Shown one piece after another: positions 24,187 through 32,888 of a stretch of DNA of 64,000 bases (the first letter of the stretch is position 1; each line of letters starts with the position of its first letter). Under the pieces are notes generated by a model. It was not told the DNA's origin, did no database searches, and saw only the letters and a program-made list of their open reading frames with translations. Both the position numbers and the translations under genes were made by a program. The DNA lies in assembly GCA_902362865.1 (NCBI GenBank), contig CABIYE010000007.1:1-64000 (forward strand), in the 5' to 3' direction. Source of the stretch: Clostridiaceae bacterium. Its GTDB lineage: Bacteria; Bacillota; Clostridia; Lachnospirales; Lachnospiraceae.

Positions 24187-26199
24187 TTACTGCTCCGGCT
24201 GCGGGTTTTCCGGATCACCCGATTCTCCCGAACCATCCGGCTCCTCTGGGTTTTCCGGTTCCTCTGGTTCTTCCGGTCTTTCCGGCTCAGCCGGATCCAC
24301 CGGAACCTCCGGGTTCTCTGGTTCTTCCGGATCCGGGTTCTCCGGAGCCTCTATAATCTCCTGTTTCACTTCCTGACATTTTGTACAGGTATATTCTATA
24401 TATCCATCCTGCCCCTCGGCTGCTTCCACACGTCCGGTTTCCACAAAATCATGTCCCAGTTCATGGATACTTCCATCTACCCATGCAGCACAGTAAGAGG
24501 TCAGGCTTCCTTTATCATAAGAAGCAACTCCCATATCCTTCCCCCATGCCAGCGTATACCTGAGACTGATGGTCTCGCCTCCGTTCAGCTTCCAGGAAGA
24601 CATTGCCTTGCCGGGACAGAGCGTTCCATTTATAAAATACAGCCATCCGGAACCTTGCGTAAAATCAAATTCTCCCAACTTATCTCTGGTTCCTTTTGGC
24701 GTAAATGCCACGCCGTCCCGTTCAAGCAAGGTTCCCAGCCGGGAATCTATCTCGCAGCCCCGGAAGGCGTCTGCCCTGCTGATGCTTCTTAAATAAAGTT
24801 CCGTCTGCAGATTTCCTCCATAAGACACTTCATACCCATTCTGTTCCAGCGCCTCCAGCACCGCGACAGCCGCCGTATCTCCGGATTTTATTTCTATTTC
24901 ACATTCGTCCACAATTCCGCAGCCCACCGTTGTGGCATCAATCACAACGTAAACATTTCCGATTTCATTTCCCTCATCATGTGCATGATAACGGATATCG
25001 TACTTCACCCACCGGGAATTCCCCTCATTATCCCATGCAAGTACCGTCACAACATGATTACTGTAATCACCTACATTGGGTCGCTCAAATTGAAGCACAT
25101 ATTCATAATTGCCTGATCCGGTAGGATTGGTGATAGGCTGCCCATCCATCTTTACTTCAATATTATCTGCATAGATGGTTTCCCCTCTCCAGGTCTTTGC
25201 GGTAACGATAAATGTAAATTCATTCGTCTTAATGTCTCCCTCCCAATTGTCAAACGTAGTCGTAATAACCGGAGGATGCTCTCCTACCGACGGATTCTCT
25301 TCCGCTGCCTTTTCTGCCTGGTATGTAATTACATATCTCGTGTAATTCCTTTTCCCGTCTTTATCCGTAAAATAAATCGTAATATAGTTTGTTCCAAGCG
25401 ACAATTCTGCCTGATAATACTTCTCCTGCTCTGCTTTCAGATAAGTGCCGGATCCTTTGTCATTTTTATGACGATAATTCACCCTGATATTGGCATTTAC
25501 CGAAGGGTCAGAATAATATACATAAAATTCAAATCTATCTTCCTCAAGCTCAGGAACCGTGATGATCCGATTATAAAGATCGGTAACCAGGCCGGGTTCA
25601 TTCTCGTTGTCCTCATCTCCATTTCCCGGATCCTCAATCTCTGTGCCTCCATTCTCTCCGGGGTTGTCTTTTTTACCGTCATCTATATCATCGCCGGGAT
25701 TCTCTCCCTTTCCTTCATCGGAATCTTCACCGGGCTTTTCTCCCTGCTCTTTATCGAGAGCTTCACCGAGCTTTTCTCCCTGCTCTTTATCGGGAGCTTC
25801 ACTGGGGTTTTCTTCCTGTCCTTCATCAGAATCTTCACCGGGCTTTTCGCTCTGCTCTTTATCAGCATCTTCACTGGGGTTTTCACTCTGCTCTTTATCG
25901 GAATCTTCGTCAGATTCGTTCTTCTGTCCCTCATCCGTCTCTCTGTCCTGATTATCAGAGACTTTTTCTTCCTGCGTCTCTCCCTCTTGCGACTCTTCTC
26001 CCGTAAGCCCGGCCTCTTCTGACTGTGCGCTTCCGCCATTTTTCTGGCGTATATCAACCCGAAGAAAATCCGCCTCTTCTGCCAGCGGATTTTCCGGCTC
26101 TATCCTTTCCTCTGCTTTACCCCATACAACTGTACAGATGAATATTGCGGCAAACAAAAGGAAAGATATTATTTTTATATATTTTTTCTTTTTGTTCAT
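24187..26199 (-). CDS. Secreted DUF4430 (transcobalamin C-terminal-like) protein
   Basis: A 670-residue exported protein. N-terminal signal/anchor (IISFLLFAAIFICTVVWG); acidic low-complexity spacer of about 14-residue repeats (about 90-190, DKEQGEKPGEDSDEG type); two beta-sandwich modules (about 205-295 and 305-405); a DUF4430 domain (about 415-550) with GDTAAVAVLEALEQNGYEVS, GSGWLYFINGTLCPGKAMSS and a final LRYTLAWG; a CTKC pair; then a Pro/Glu-rich tail suited to spanning a wall. DUF4430 corresponds to the smaller C-terminal domain of transcobalamin/intrinsic factor. It is the first gene after the cobalamin riboswitch; AAGGAG precedes the start. Confidence 0.87.
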   Translation of the reverse strand: MNKKKKYIKIISFLLFAAIFICTVVWGKAEERIEPENPLAEEADFLRVDIRQKNGGSAQSEEAGLTGEESQEGETQEEKVSDNQDRETDEGQKNESDEDSDKEQSENPSEDADKEQSEKPGEDSDEGQEENPSEAPDKEQGEKLGEALDKEQGEKPGEDSDEGKGENPGDDIDDGKKDNPGENGGTEIEDPGNGDEDNENEPGLVTDLYNRIITVPELEEDRFEFYVYYSDPSVNANIRVNYRHKNDKGSGTYLKAEQEKYYQAELSLGTNYITIYFTDKDGKRNYTRYVITYQAEKAAEENPSVGEHPPVITTTFDNWEGDIKTNEFTFIVTAKTWRGETIYADNIEVKMDGQPITNPTGSGNYEYVLQFERPNVGDYSNHVVTVLAWDNEGNSRWVKYDIRYHAHDEGNEIGNVYVVIDATTVGCGIVDECEIEIKSGDTAAVAVLEALEQNGYEVSYGGNLQTELYLRSISRADAFRGCEIDSRLGTLLERDGVAFTPKGTRDKLGEFDFTQGSGWLYFINGTLCPGKAMSSWKLNGGETISLRYTLAWGKDMGVASYDKGSLTSYCAAWVDGSIHELGHDFVETGRVEAAEGQDGYIEYTCTKCQEVKQEIIEAPENPDPEEPENPEVPVDPAEPERPEEPEEPENPEEPDGSGESGDPENPQPEQ
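25632..25930 (-). repeat. Degenerate acidic repeat in the DUF4430 gene
   Basis: Roughly seven units of 13-15 codons, each ending in EKPGED, ENPSED or similar. The coding strand is made of related direct repeats, so the copy number may vary between strains. Confidence 0.6.
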
Positions 26200-26256
26200 C
26201 TCTGCTCCTTAATTAAATAAAAAAGATTGCGTCTTGCGCGCGAGCGGACTGTATCA

Positions 26257-26297
26257 CAAAAAAAGACCATTAGAACCTTCCGGCTCAAATGGTCTTC
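26257..26297 (-). terminator. Leader terminator of the B12-regulated operon
   Basis: Outer stem GACCATT/AATGGTC (26265-26271, 26288-26294) with inner GAGCC/GGTTC pairing, followed on the minus strand by seven T. It lies between the cobalamin aptamer and the first gene, the usual place for an expression platform. Confidence 0.8.
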
Positions 26298-26376
26298 CTC
26301 TATACGCAATATCCGTGTAAAACAATACTACTATGATTAGTAAAAATGGTATAATAAGTAAACGTACACCAAAATA

Positions 26377-26547
26377 CTTATGGCAATACACAAAGCATAT
26401 CCGTCAGACAACTGCAACCCTTGAGTCCGAAAGGTCGACATAGAGTTTCCACAGATAGACCTGACTTAAAGCTCTCGCTTATCACAGTAGCGTTCCTGCG
26501 TGGGAATTGCACCCATCTTCCTATGCACAAAGCATAAAATCCATAAA
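26377..26547 (-). promoter_or_regulatory. Cobalamin riboswitch
   Basis: On the minus strand the conserved core is present in order: GGTGCAATTCC (26503-26513), the B12-box-like GCTACTGTGA (26482-26491, consensus GCCACTGTGA), and AAGTCAGG (26460-26467, consensus GAAGTCAG). The outer P1 helix can form between TTATGG (near 26541-26546) and CCATAA (26378-26383). A TATGC/GCATA hairpin (26522-26536) lies just inside. Promoter upstream and terminator downstream complete a transcription-attenuation leader that should switch the six downstream genes off when B12 is abundant. Confidence 0.9.
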
Positions 26548-26579
26548 AACCCGTCTTCACTATTTCATTAACTTTGATT

Positions 26580-26608
26580 ATTATACACGTCCTCTATTCT
26601 CTTTTCAA
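26580..26608 (-). promoter_or_regulatory. Promoter of the B12-regulated operon
   Basis: TTGAAA (26603-26608), 17 bases, TATAAT (26580-26585) on the minus strand, placing the transcript start about 25 bases before the riboswitch P1 helix. Confidence 0.75.
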
Positions 26609-26654
26609 TAGTCAATTCATTTTCACACTCTATCCGGCCGCCTCCCGTTACCGA

Positions 26655-28316
26655 CTACACTTGAAAGCATCCTCCGCCGATAAATTCTCTAAGGAGTGAA
26701 TTCATTGGCACAATCTCGCTTCCGATTCCCACAAAATAATCCAGGAACTTCAGAAGTCTTTTCGCCTCCAGGTATTCCGGGCAATCCTTCTCTATACCGA
26801 ATAACAGCGGCTCTACATACTGTTTCAGCACCGCGAGCTCATAAATCAAAGAAGAATTGAACATTACATCCGCTTCTTCCTGATAAGGAAAAATATTTTG
26901 CTCCTCTCCCCTCCTTACGGACGGCCACATGGCAATGGTACGTTTTGCACAGGTTCCTCTGGTACGCGCGTCACGCACCAAACGCCTGATCAACCGCCCG
27001 TCTGTGGTCGGTATCCGGTTGTGTTCATCAATATTAAGCTGTGTCAGCGCACTGATATATATCTTAAACTTATTTTCCTGAGGGAGCGCCTCCGTCATTT
27101 TGGGATTCAGGCAGTGGATTCCCTCAATAACCAACACATCATTTTCACCCAGTCTTTTCGGTTTCCCGGAAAAATCCTTGTGTCCTGTCTTGAAATTAAA
27201 GACCGGCAATACAACTTCCTTACCAGAAAGGAGTTCTGTCATCTGTCTGTTAAACAATGGAACATCGACCGTTTCCAGACACTCAAAATCATATTCTCCG
27301 TTTTCATCCCGGGGAGTATCCTCTCGCTCTACAAAATAATTATCTACGGCAATGGGATGGGGTACAAGCCCTTTTGCCTTTAATTGAATAGAAAGCCGGT
27401 GGGAAAATGTGGTCTTTCCGGAAGAAGATGGCCCGGCAATCAATATGAACTTCGCTTCCGGCTTTGCTGCGATCCTGTCTGCAATATCAGAGATCTGGCT
27501 CTCCTGCATGGCTTCCTGCACCAGCACCATCTCCCGGAAATCCTTCCTGGTTATCTCGTCGTTCAGTGCACCTACCGTCTCAATCCCCTGCATATCTCCC
27601 CATTTTGTAGACTCTTTCAATACCTGAAACAGCTTGTTTGCCGGGCAGAACGGCGCCAGCTCTTTCGGTTTTTTTCTTCCGGGCATCTGCACTACAAATC
27701 CTTCATCATAAAGATAAAGCTCAAAATATTTCAGATATCCCGCGCTTGGCACCATATAACCATAGTAATAATCTTCAAATTCATTCATACTGTAAATATT
27801 AACTTTCGAAACCCGGCGATACTCAAACAGCCTCTCTTTGTCGTGCATCCCATGCTGCCTGAACAACGCTACTGCATCATCTGTGTGGATAGTGCGTTTG
27901 TGAATCGGCATATCCATCTCTACCAATTCCCGCATCCGTTTCCTGACTTTCTCTAAAAAGGCTTCATTTACATGAACAGCCCCTTCTACCGTACAATAAT
28001 ATCCGTCCCCCACCGAAAAATGAATTCTCACCTTCTCAATATCAGCATGATTGCATACGTCATAGACTGCTTTTACCAGCAAAAGATTCATACTGCGCTT
28101 ATACGTCTTATGCCCAATCGGATCCCCTGTCGTAATAAAACGCATAGTACAATCACCCTGTAATGTTTTCTGCAATTCCTGCAGTCTTTCATTTACAATT
28201 ACCAGTACAATATCATTTTCATAATTCTTCTGGTAATCTGCTGCAATCTCACGGTACGAAGTCCCCGCCGCATACTGCACAACGCGGTCCTCTACCTGCA
28301 CACTATATTTTTCCAT
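26655..28316 (-). CDS. Nucleoside (uridine) kinase-like protein with TGS-type N-terminus
   Basis: A 553-residue cytoplasmic protein. The N-terminal 60 residues resemble a TGS domain and the next about 180 the threonyl-tRNA synthetase second additional domain; the C-terminal half is a P-loop kinase with ILIAGPSSSGKTTFSHRLS, DNYFVERE, and VLVIEGIHCLNP, as in uridine kinase/phosphoribulokinase. This fused family is widespread in Clostridia and probably phosphorylates a nucleoside; the exact substrate is uncertain. It is separated from the B12 leader promoter by about 45 bases on the same strand. Confidence 0.8.
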   Translation of the reverse strand: MEKYSVQVEDRVVQYAAGTSYREIAADYQKNYENDIVLVIVNERLQELQKTLQGDCTMRFITTGDPIGHKTYKRSMNLLLVKAVYDVCNHADIEKVRIHFSVGDGYYCTVEGAVHVNEAFLEKVRKRMRELVEMDMPIHKRTIHTDDAVALFRQHGMHDKERLFEYRRVSKVNIYSMNEFEDYYYGYMVPSAGYLKYFELYLYDEGFVVQMPGRKKPKELAPFCPANKLFQVLKESTKWGDMQGIETVGALNDEITRKDFREMVLVQEAMQESQISDIADRIAAKPEAKFILIAGPSSSGKTTFSHRLSIQLKAKGLVPHPIAVDNYFVEREDTPRDENGEYDFECLETVDVPLFNRQMTELLSGKEVVLPVFNFKTGHKDFSGKPKRLGENDVLVIEGIHCLNPKMTEALPQENKFKIYISALTQLNIDEHNRIPTTDGRLIRRLVRDARTRGTCAKRTIAMWPSVRRGEEQNIFPYQEEADVMFNSSLIYELAVLKQYVEPLLFGIEKDCPEYLEAKRLLKFLDYFVGIGSEIVPMNSLLREFIGGGCFQV

Positions 28317-28344
28317 TGGAACATCACTCCTTTTTGCCTATCCA

Positions 28345-29124
28345 TTACAGTACAACGAAGGGCGAACGGATTTTTTCCTTTTCTACCGTCACTCCGGCAA
28401 TCCTGCTGCCCAGATACCCTGCCACATCTTCGATAAAAATATGTTCAATTCCGTAATGACCTGCGTCAATAACAGCAAGCCCCTGCGCCACCGCATCAAT
28501 TCCTGTATGATGGTCGATATCTCCAGTTATCAGTACATCTGCTTTCTTCTCCAGCGCCGCCGGTATCATACTTTTCCCCGAACCGGGAGAAATGGCAATT
28601 CGTCTGACGTCTTTCTGAAGATTTCCAAATACCTTTACCGTATCCAGTCCAAATCTTTCCTTCACTAGTTCACAGCATTCCCGCAGTGTCATCGTCTGAG
28701 AAATGTCTGCCACTCTTCCAATTCCTTCCGGGATATCTCCATCGCTGGTTACTTCCAGAACTTCCGCATTCTCAAGCGACAGTTTTTCTCCGGAAAGAGC
28801 CGCCATCCCCTTTACATCATAATTGGTATGCATCGCATAATAGGATATGTCGTTCTGGATCAGTTTCAGAACCCTTGCTCCAATAAAGTCCTGATTATTC
28901 ACCCGTTTCATTCCGGAAAAAATCAAAGGATGATGCGTAATCAGCATGTCCGCACCGGAGTGGACCGCATTTTCTACCACTTCATCCGTAGCATCCAGCG
29001 CCACATAAATATATTTCACTTCTTTGTCATCCCTGCCTGCAAGAAGCCCTACATTGTCCCACTCCAGCGCATAGCTTCCCGGATATGCGGATTCTATAAT
29101 TTCTATAATCTTTCTGCATAGCAT
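28345..29124 (-). CDS. Nif3-like dinuclear metal-centre protein
   Basis: 259 residues of the Nif3/YqfO family: ALEWDNVGLLAGR near the N-terminus, LITHHPLIFSGMKR for the metal-binding His pair, MHTNYDVKG, and the C-terminal VLITGDIDHHTGIDAVAQGL and DAGHYGIEHIF. Members form toroidal hexamers with two metal ions; the biochemical role is unsettled (some are annotated GTP cyclohydrolase I type 2). It lies 19 bases after trmK, the usual neighbour in Firmicutes. Confidence 0.92.
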   Translation of the reverse strand: MLCRKIIEIIESAYPGSYALEWDNVGLLAGRDDKEVKYIYVALDATDEVVENAVHSGADMLITHHPLIFSGMKRVNNQDFIGARVLKLIQNDISYYAMHTNYDVKGMAALSGEKLSLENAEVLEVTSDGDIPEGIGRVADISQTMTLRECCELVKERFGLDTVKVFGNLQKDVRRIAISPGSGKSMIPAALEKKADVLITGDIDHHTGIDAVAQGLAVIDAGHYGIEHIFIEDVAGYLGSRIAGVTVEKEKIRSPFVVL

Positions 29125-29143
29125 ATATCTCTTCCTCCTTCTG

Positions 29144-29839
29144 TCAGATACGGTATCGTTCCAGCGCCAGCTCTGTAAGCGCCAGTTCTTCTTCCAACTC
29201 CATAAGGCGCTGCCGGCTCCGGCTGCCTCCCTGTGTAAGGAGACCTTCCCGAATCTTCTGCTTCATCCCTTTTTCGCGCATCAGATATCTGTACAATACC
29301 GGATGCCTCGCTTCTAAAAGCTTTCGTCCATAAAGAAGCTCTGCTTCATCATGCACACTCTCTTTTCCATGTACCACTTTCATCATAGGATAGAACTTTC
29401 CATCTTCCTCCACCATATCTTCCGCAACGGTAAGATAACCATTCCGGCTCAGATATTCCCTGACCTTCCTAATCTCAGACTGGGGCTGCAGAATGAATTC
29501 CTTCAGACTCTGTGTCACTTCAGGATTCCCGTCAAGGATCCGGATAACCAGCCCGCCGCCCATACCTGCCGCTATCATAGTGTCCGTTTCCCCAGGCAGC
29601 AGGGCAGACAGGCCATCCGACAATCTGGTTTCGATTACTTCTTCCATTCCACGTTCCCGGATATGTATTTTTGCCCGCTTAAGAGGCCCCCGGTTAATAT
29701 CCATAGCAATGGCTCTGGGGCTGATTCCTTTCTCGATAAGATAAATGGGAATATAACCATGATCAGTTCCAATATCTGCAACAGAGGCGCCCTCTGTCAC
29801 AAGACTTGCAACTGCATGAAGTCTTTTTGATAGTTCCAT
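29144..29839 (-). CDS. trmK: tRNA (adenine22-N1)-methyltransferase
   Basis: 231 residues. SAM-binding motif I is VADIGTDHGYIPIYLIEKG; AMDINRGPLKRAK and AAGMGGGLVIRIL follow, as in TrmK (YqfN), which methylates A22 of tRNA. A C-terminal helical extension is present. It starts 13 bases after rpoD ends and precedes the Nif3 gene, the conserved rpoD-trmK-nif3 order. Confidence 0.9.
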   Translation of the reverse strand: MELSKRLHAVASLVTEGASVADIGTDHGYIPIYLIEKGISPRAIAMDINRGPLKRAKIHIRERGMEEVIETRLSDGLSALLPGETDTMIAAGMGGGLVIRILDGNPEVTQSLKEFILQPQSEIRKVREYLSRNGYLTVAEDMVEEDGKFYPMMKVVHGKESVHDEAELLYGRKLLEARHPVLYRYLMREKGMKQKIREGLLTQGGSRSRQRLMELEEELALTELALERYRI

Positions 29840-29852
29840 AGGCGCCTCTTTC

Positions 29853-30968
29853 TTAATCTAAATAATCTCTTAATTTTCTGCTGCGGCTCGGATGACGGAG
29901 TTTTCTGAGCGCTTTCGCCTCTATCTGGCGGATACGCTCTCTCGTTACATCGAATTCCTTGCCCACTTCTTCCAACGTGCGGGCGCGTCCGTCATTCATT
30001 CCGAAGCGAAGACGGAGTACCTTCTGTTCCCTCTCGGTCAGGGTATCCAACACTTCATCCAGCTGTTCTTTTAAAAGCGTTGCCGCTGCCGCCTCTGCCG
30101 GTACAGGCACATTATCATCCTGAATAAAATCTCCAAGATGGCTGTCCTCTTCTTCACCAATCGGCGTCTCCAAAGATACCGGCTCCTGGGATATTTTTAA
30201 AATCTCTCTTACCCTTTCTACAGGCATGTCCAACTCTTCCGCAATCTCTTCCGGCGTAGGCTCACGCCCTAATTCCTGCAAAAGCTGTCTGGATACACGG
30301 ATTAACTTGTTGATGGTTTCCACCATGTGAACCGGAATACGGATGGTTCTTGCCTGATCTGCGATAGCACGGGTAATTGCCTGGCGAATCCACCAGGTAG
30401 CATACGTACTGAACTTAAATCCTTTGCGGTAATCAAACTTTTCCACTGCCTTAATCAGCCCCAGGTTTCCCTCCTGGATTAAATCCAGAAAGAGCATTCC
30501 CCGCCCTACGTAACGCTTAGCAATACTCACCACCAGACGCAGATTGGCCTCTGCAAGACGTTTCTTCGCTTCTTCGTCACCGTCAGCCATCCGCTTAGCA
30601 AGCTCTACTTCTTCTTCCGCAGACAAAAGCGGGACCTTGCCGATTTCTTTCAGATACATGCGGACGGGATCTTCAATGCTGATTCCATCCGGGACGGACA
30701 GATCAATCTTCTCCATATCCACTTCATCTTCCTCAGAAAGGACGATCTCCATATCGTCATCATCATCGGCTGTATCTGCACTGATGCGGAGCACATCAAT
30801 ATTCTGCGCTTCCAGATACTCAAATACCTTCTCCATCTGCTCTGCATTCAGTTCCATGTCTGAGAAAAAGTCATTAATTTCCTGTATCTCCAGAATACTT
30901 TTCTTCTTCTTTCCGAGTGCTACAAGTTCTTTTAACTTTTCCCCGAATTTTACAACATTCTCTTCCAT
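29853..30968 (-). CDS. rpoD: RNA polymerase primary sigma factor (sigma-70/SigA)
   Basis: 371 residues. Region 1.2 [20 protein letters not shown], region 2 [20 protein letters not shown] followed by [20 protein letters not shown], region 3 [18 protein letters not shown] and region 4 [19 protein letters not shown] are all canonical. An acidic N-terminal extension stands for region 1.1. It follows dnaG by 39 bases. Confidence 0.97.
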   Translation of the reverse strand: MEENVVKFGEKLKELVALGKKKKSILEIQEINDFFSDMELNAEQMEKVFEYLEAQNIDVLRISADTADDDDDMEIVLSEEDEVDMEKIDLSVPDGISIEDPVRMYLKEIGKVPLLSAEEEVELAKRMADGDEEAKKRLAEANLRLVVSIAKRYVGRGMLFLDLIQEGNLGLIKAVEKFDYRKGFKFSTYATWWIRQAITRAIADQARTIRIPVHMVETINKLIRVSRQLLQELGREPTPEEIAEELDMPVERVREILKISQEPVSLETPIGEEEDSHLGDFIQDDNVPVPAEAAAATLLKEQLDEVLDTLTEREQKVLRLRFGMNDGRARTLEEVGKEFDVTRERIRQIEAKALRKLRHPSRSRKLRDYLD

Positions 30969-31007
30969 GTAATGTCCATCCTCTCATTGCTTGTTTATAT
31001 TTTATCC

Positions 31008-32783
31008 TTAATTAATAGAAATATGCAGTTTCTCAAGGTCCTGCAGCGTCCGCTTCGCTTCCATCAGCTTCTGCAGCCCTCTCATATCTGTAGGTTCCAG
31101 TTCCTTTGCCGCCGTCTCTATACTGTATTCCTTTACCTTTATCACCGTTTCCTTCAGCGCTTTCTCCTGCTCCTGTATCGTAGACAGGCTCTGTATCTTC
31201 GTGTGGAACAGCTCCGCCACCTTCCGGTGTTCTTCTTCCTCCGTAAAATGATTCATAATCTGCGCCGGGTTCACTGCTTTCGCATCGTACTGCTCATAAA
31301 GAAGCCTCGCCACTGTCCGATATAGGTTCTCTGTAAAATCTTCCGGGACGATATACTTCTTTATCTGGGTGAAAATGCTTTCCTTCTCAATCATCCAGGT
31401 AAGAAGGATTCTCTGAGACTTAAGCTGGCCGTCTTCTTTATCTTTCTCTCTGTTCACTGTACTTCTGGGACGTTCCACCGGCTTCGCCAGCCCTGTCTGC
31501 ACTGCCATTCTGCTTACTAATTTGCGCAGGTCAGGCGGATTCACATGATAATTTTTCGCCACTGCTTCTATGTAATTATTTCTTTCGATCTCTTCGTCAA
31601 ACTGATTCAGCCTCTTTGCTGCCTCACACATAAATGCAGTCTTTCCCTCCGGAGAATTCATATCGTATTCTCTCTCCAGAATTTCCAGCCCGAACATAAA
31701 TCCATTCCTTGCCTTGCTGATGCGCTCCTCAAATGCCTCTGCTCCCAGGTTCTTTATAAATTCATCCGGATCTTTATAAGGATCCATACGAATCACCCTC
31801 GCTGTAATCCCCACCTCTTTCAAAATCGGCATTGCCCGCAAGGCCGCCCGTGTTCCGGCATCATCGCTGTCATAAGTCAGGTACACCTCATCCACATACC
31901 GCTTAATCAGTGACGCATGTCCCGATGTAAGCGCCGTCCCGAGGGACGCTACTGCATTAGTAAATCCGGCCTGGTGCAGCGCTATCACATCCATATAACC
32001 CTCGCACAGCAGAAAATACGGCTTCCTTGAACTCCTTGCCCGATGAAGGCCATAGAGATTCCGGCTCTTGTCAAATACCGGCGTCTCCGGCGAATTCAGA
32101 TACTTTGGTTTTCCGTCTCCCATGACTCTTCCGCCAAACCCGATGACCCGGTTATTGGCATCCATAATAGGAAACATCACCCGGTTCCAGAACTTATCAT
32201 AAGCCCCATGCTTCTCGTCAATGGTAATCAGCCCGGCTTTCATAAGAAGCTGATCCGAATATCCTTTCGCCTTCAGATACTTATACAGATCATCACTGTA
32301 TTTGTTAGAGTACCCCAGCCCAAAAGCAGTGATTGTTCCATCCGAAAGCTGCCTGTCCTTCAAATATGTATACGCCTTCTCCCCCTGAGGGGATTTTAAC
32401 TGTGCATAGAAATACTTCGCCGCAAGCTTATTGATTTCCAAAAGCGCAGACTTTAGGTCCGCCCGTTCCCTCGCCTCTTTGGAATATTCCACTTCTGGCA
32501 GTTCCACTCCCGCCCGGTCGGCAAGCACCTTCACTGCTTCCGTAAAAGAATAATTTTCATACTCCATCAAGAATGTAAATACATTCCCTCCTTCTCCGCA
32601 ACCGAAGCAATAATACATCTGCTTCTGCCTGCTGACAGAAAAGGACGGAGACTTTTCATTGTGGAAAGGACAAAGTCCAAAATAGGAGCTTCCCTTTTTC
32701 TGCAGCTTCACATAACCGGAAATCACATCTACAATATCATTTTTTAACCGAACCTCTTCAATCAATTCTTCAGAGTAATACAT
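31008..32783 (-). CDS. dnaG: DNA primase
   Basis: 591 residues. The N-terminal CHC2 zinc finger (CPFHNEKSPSFSVS, MYYCFGCGEGGN), the TOPRIM core (FLLCEGYMDVIALHQAGF; TYDSDDAGTRAA) and a C-terminal DnaB-interaction region are present. The start at 32783 follows AAAGGATG and gives the usual YYSEELIEEVR opening; the frame extends to 32855 without a ribosome site. It lies between dgt and rpoD, the standard macromolecular-synthesis order. Confidence 0.96.
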   Translation of the reverse strand: MYYSEELIEEVRLKNDIVDVISGYVKLQKKGSSYFGLCPFHNEKSPSFSVSRQKQMYYCFGCGEGGNVFTFLMEYENYSFTEAVKVLADRAGVELPEVEYSKEARERADLKSALLEINKLAAKYFYAQLKSPQGEKAYTYLKDRQLSDGTITAFGLGYSNKYSDDLYKYLKAKGYSDQLLMKAGLITIDEKHGAYDKFWNRVMFPIMDANNRVIGFGGRVMGDGKPKYLNSPETPVFDKSRNLYGLHRARSSRKPYFLLCEGYMDVIALHQAGFTNAVASLGTALTSGHASLIKRYVDEVYLTYDSDDAGTRAALRAMPILKEVGITARVIRMDPYKDPDEFIKNLGAEAFEERISKARNGFMFGLEILEREYDMNSPEGKTAFMCEAAKRLNQFDEEIERNNYIEAVAKNYHVNPPDLRKLVSRMAVQTGLAKPVERPRSTVNREKDKEDGQLKSQRILLTWMIEKESIFTQIKKYIVPEDFTENLYRTVARLLYEQYDAKAVNPAQIMNHFTEEEEHRKVAELFHTKIQSLSTIQEQEKALKETVIKVKEYSIETAAKELEPTDMRGLQKLMEAKRTLQDLEKLHISIN

Positions 32784-32888
32784 GCTGACTACATCCTTTT
32801 TAATAGGAAAGAACTGATTCTTCCTATTTTCTGTGAGGGATAAATCTGCCCTCATTATATTATATTCGACAAAACTTTCTCATTTCCT

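Noticed and set aside
11317..26608. Cobalamin ABC or ECF transporter genes within the B12 operon
   Set aside because: None of the six products has transporter motifs; import must be supplied from elsewhere in the genome.
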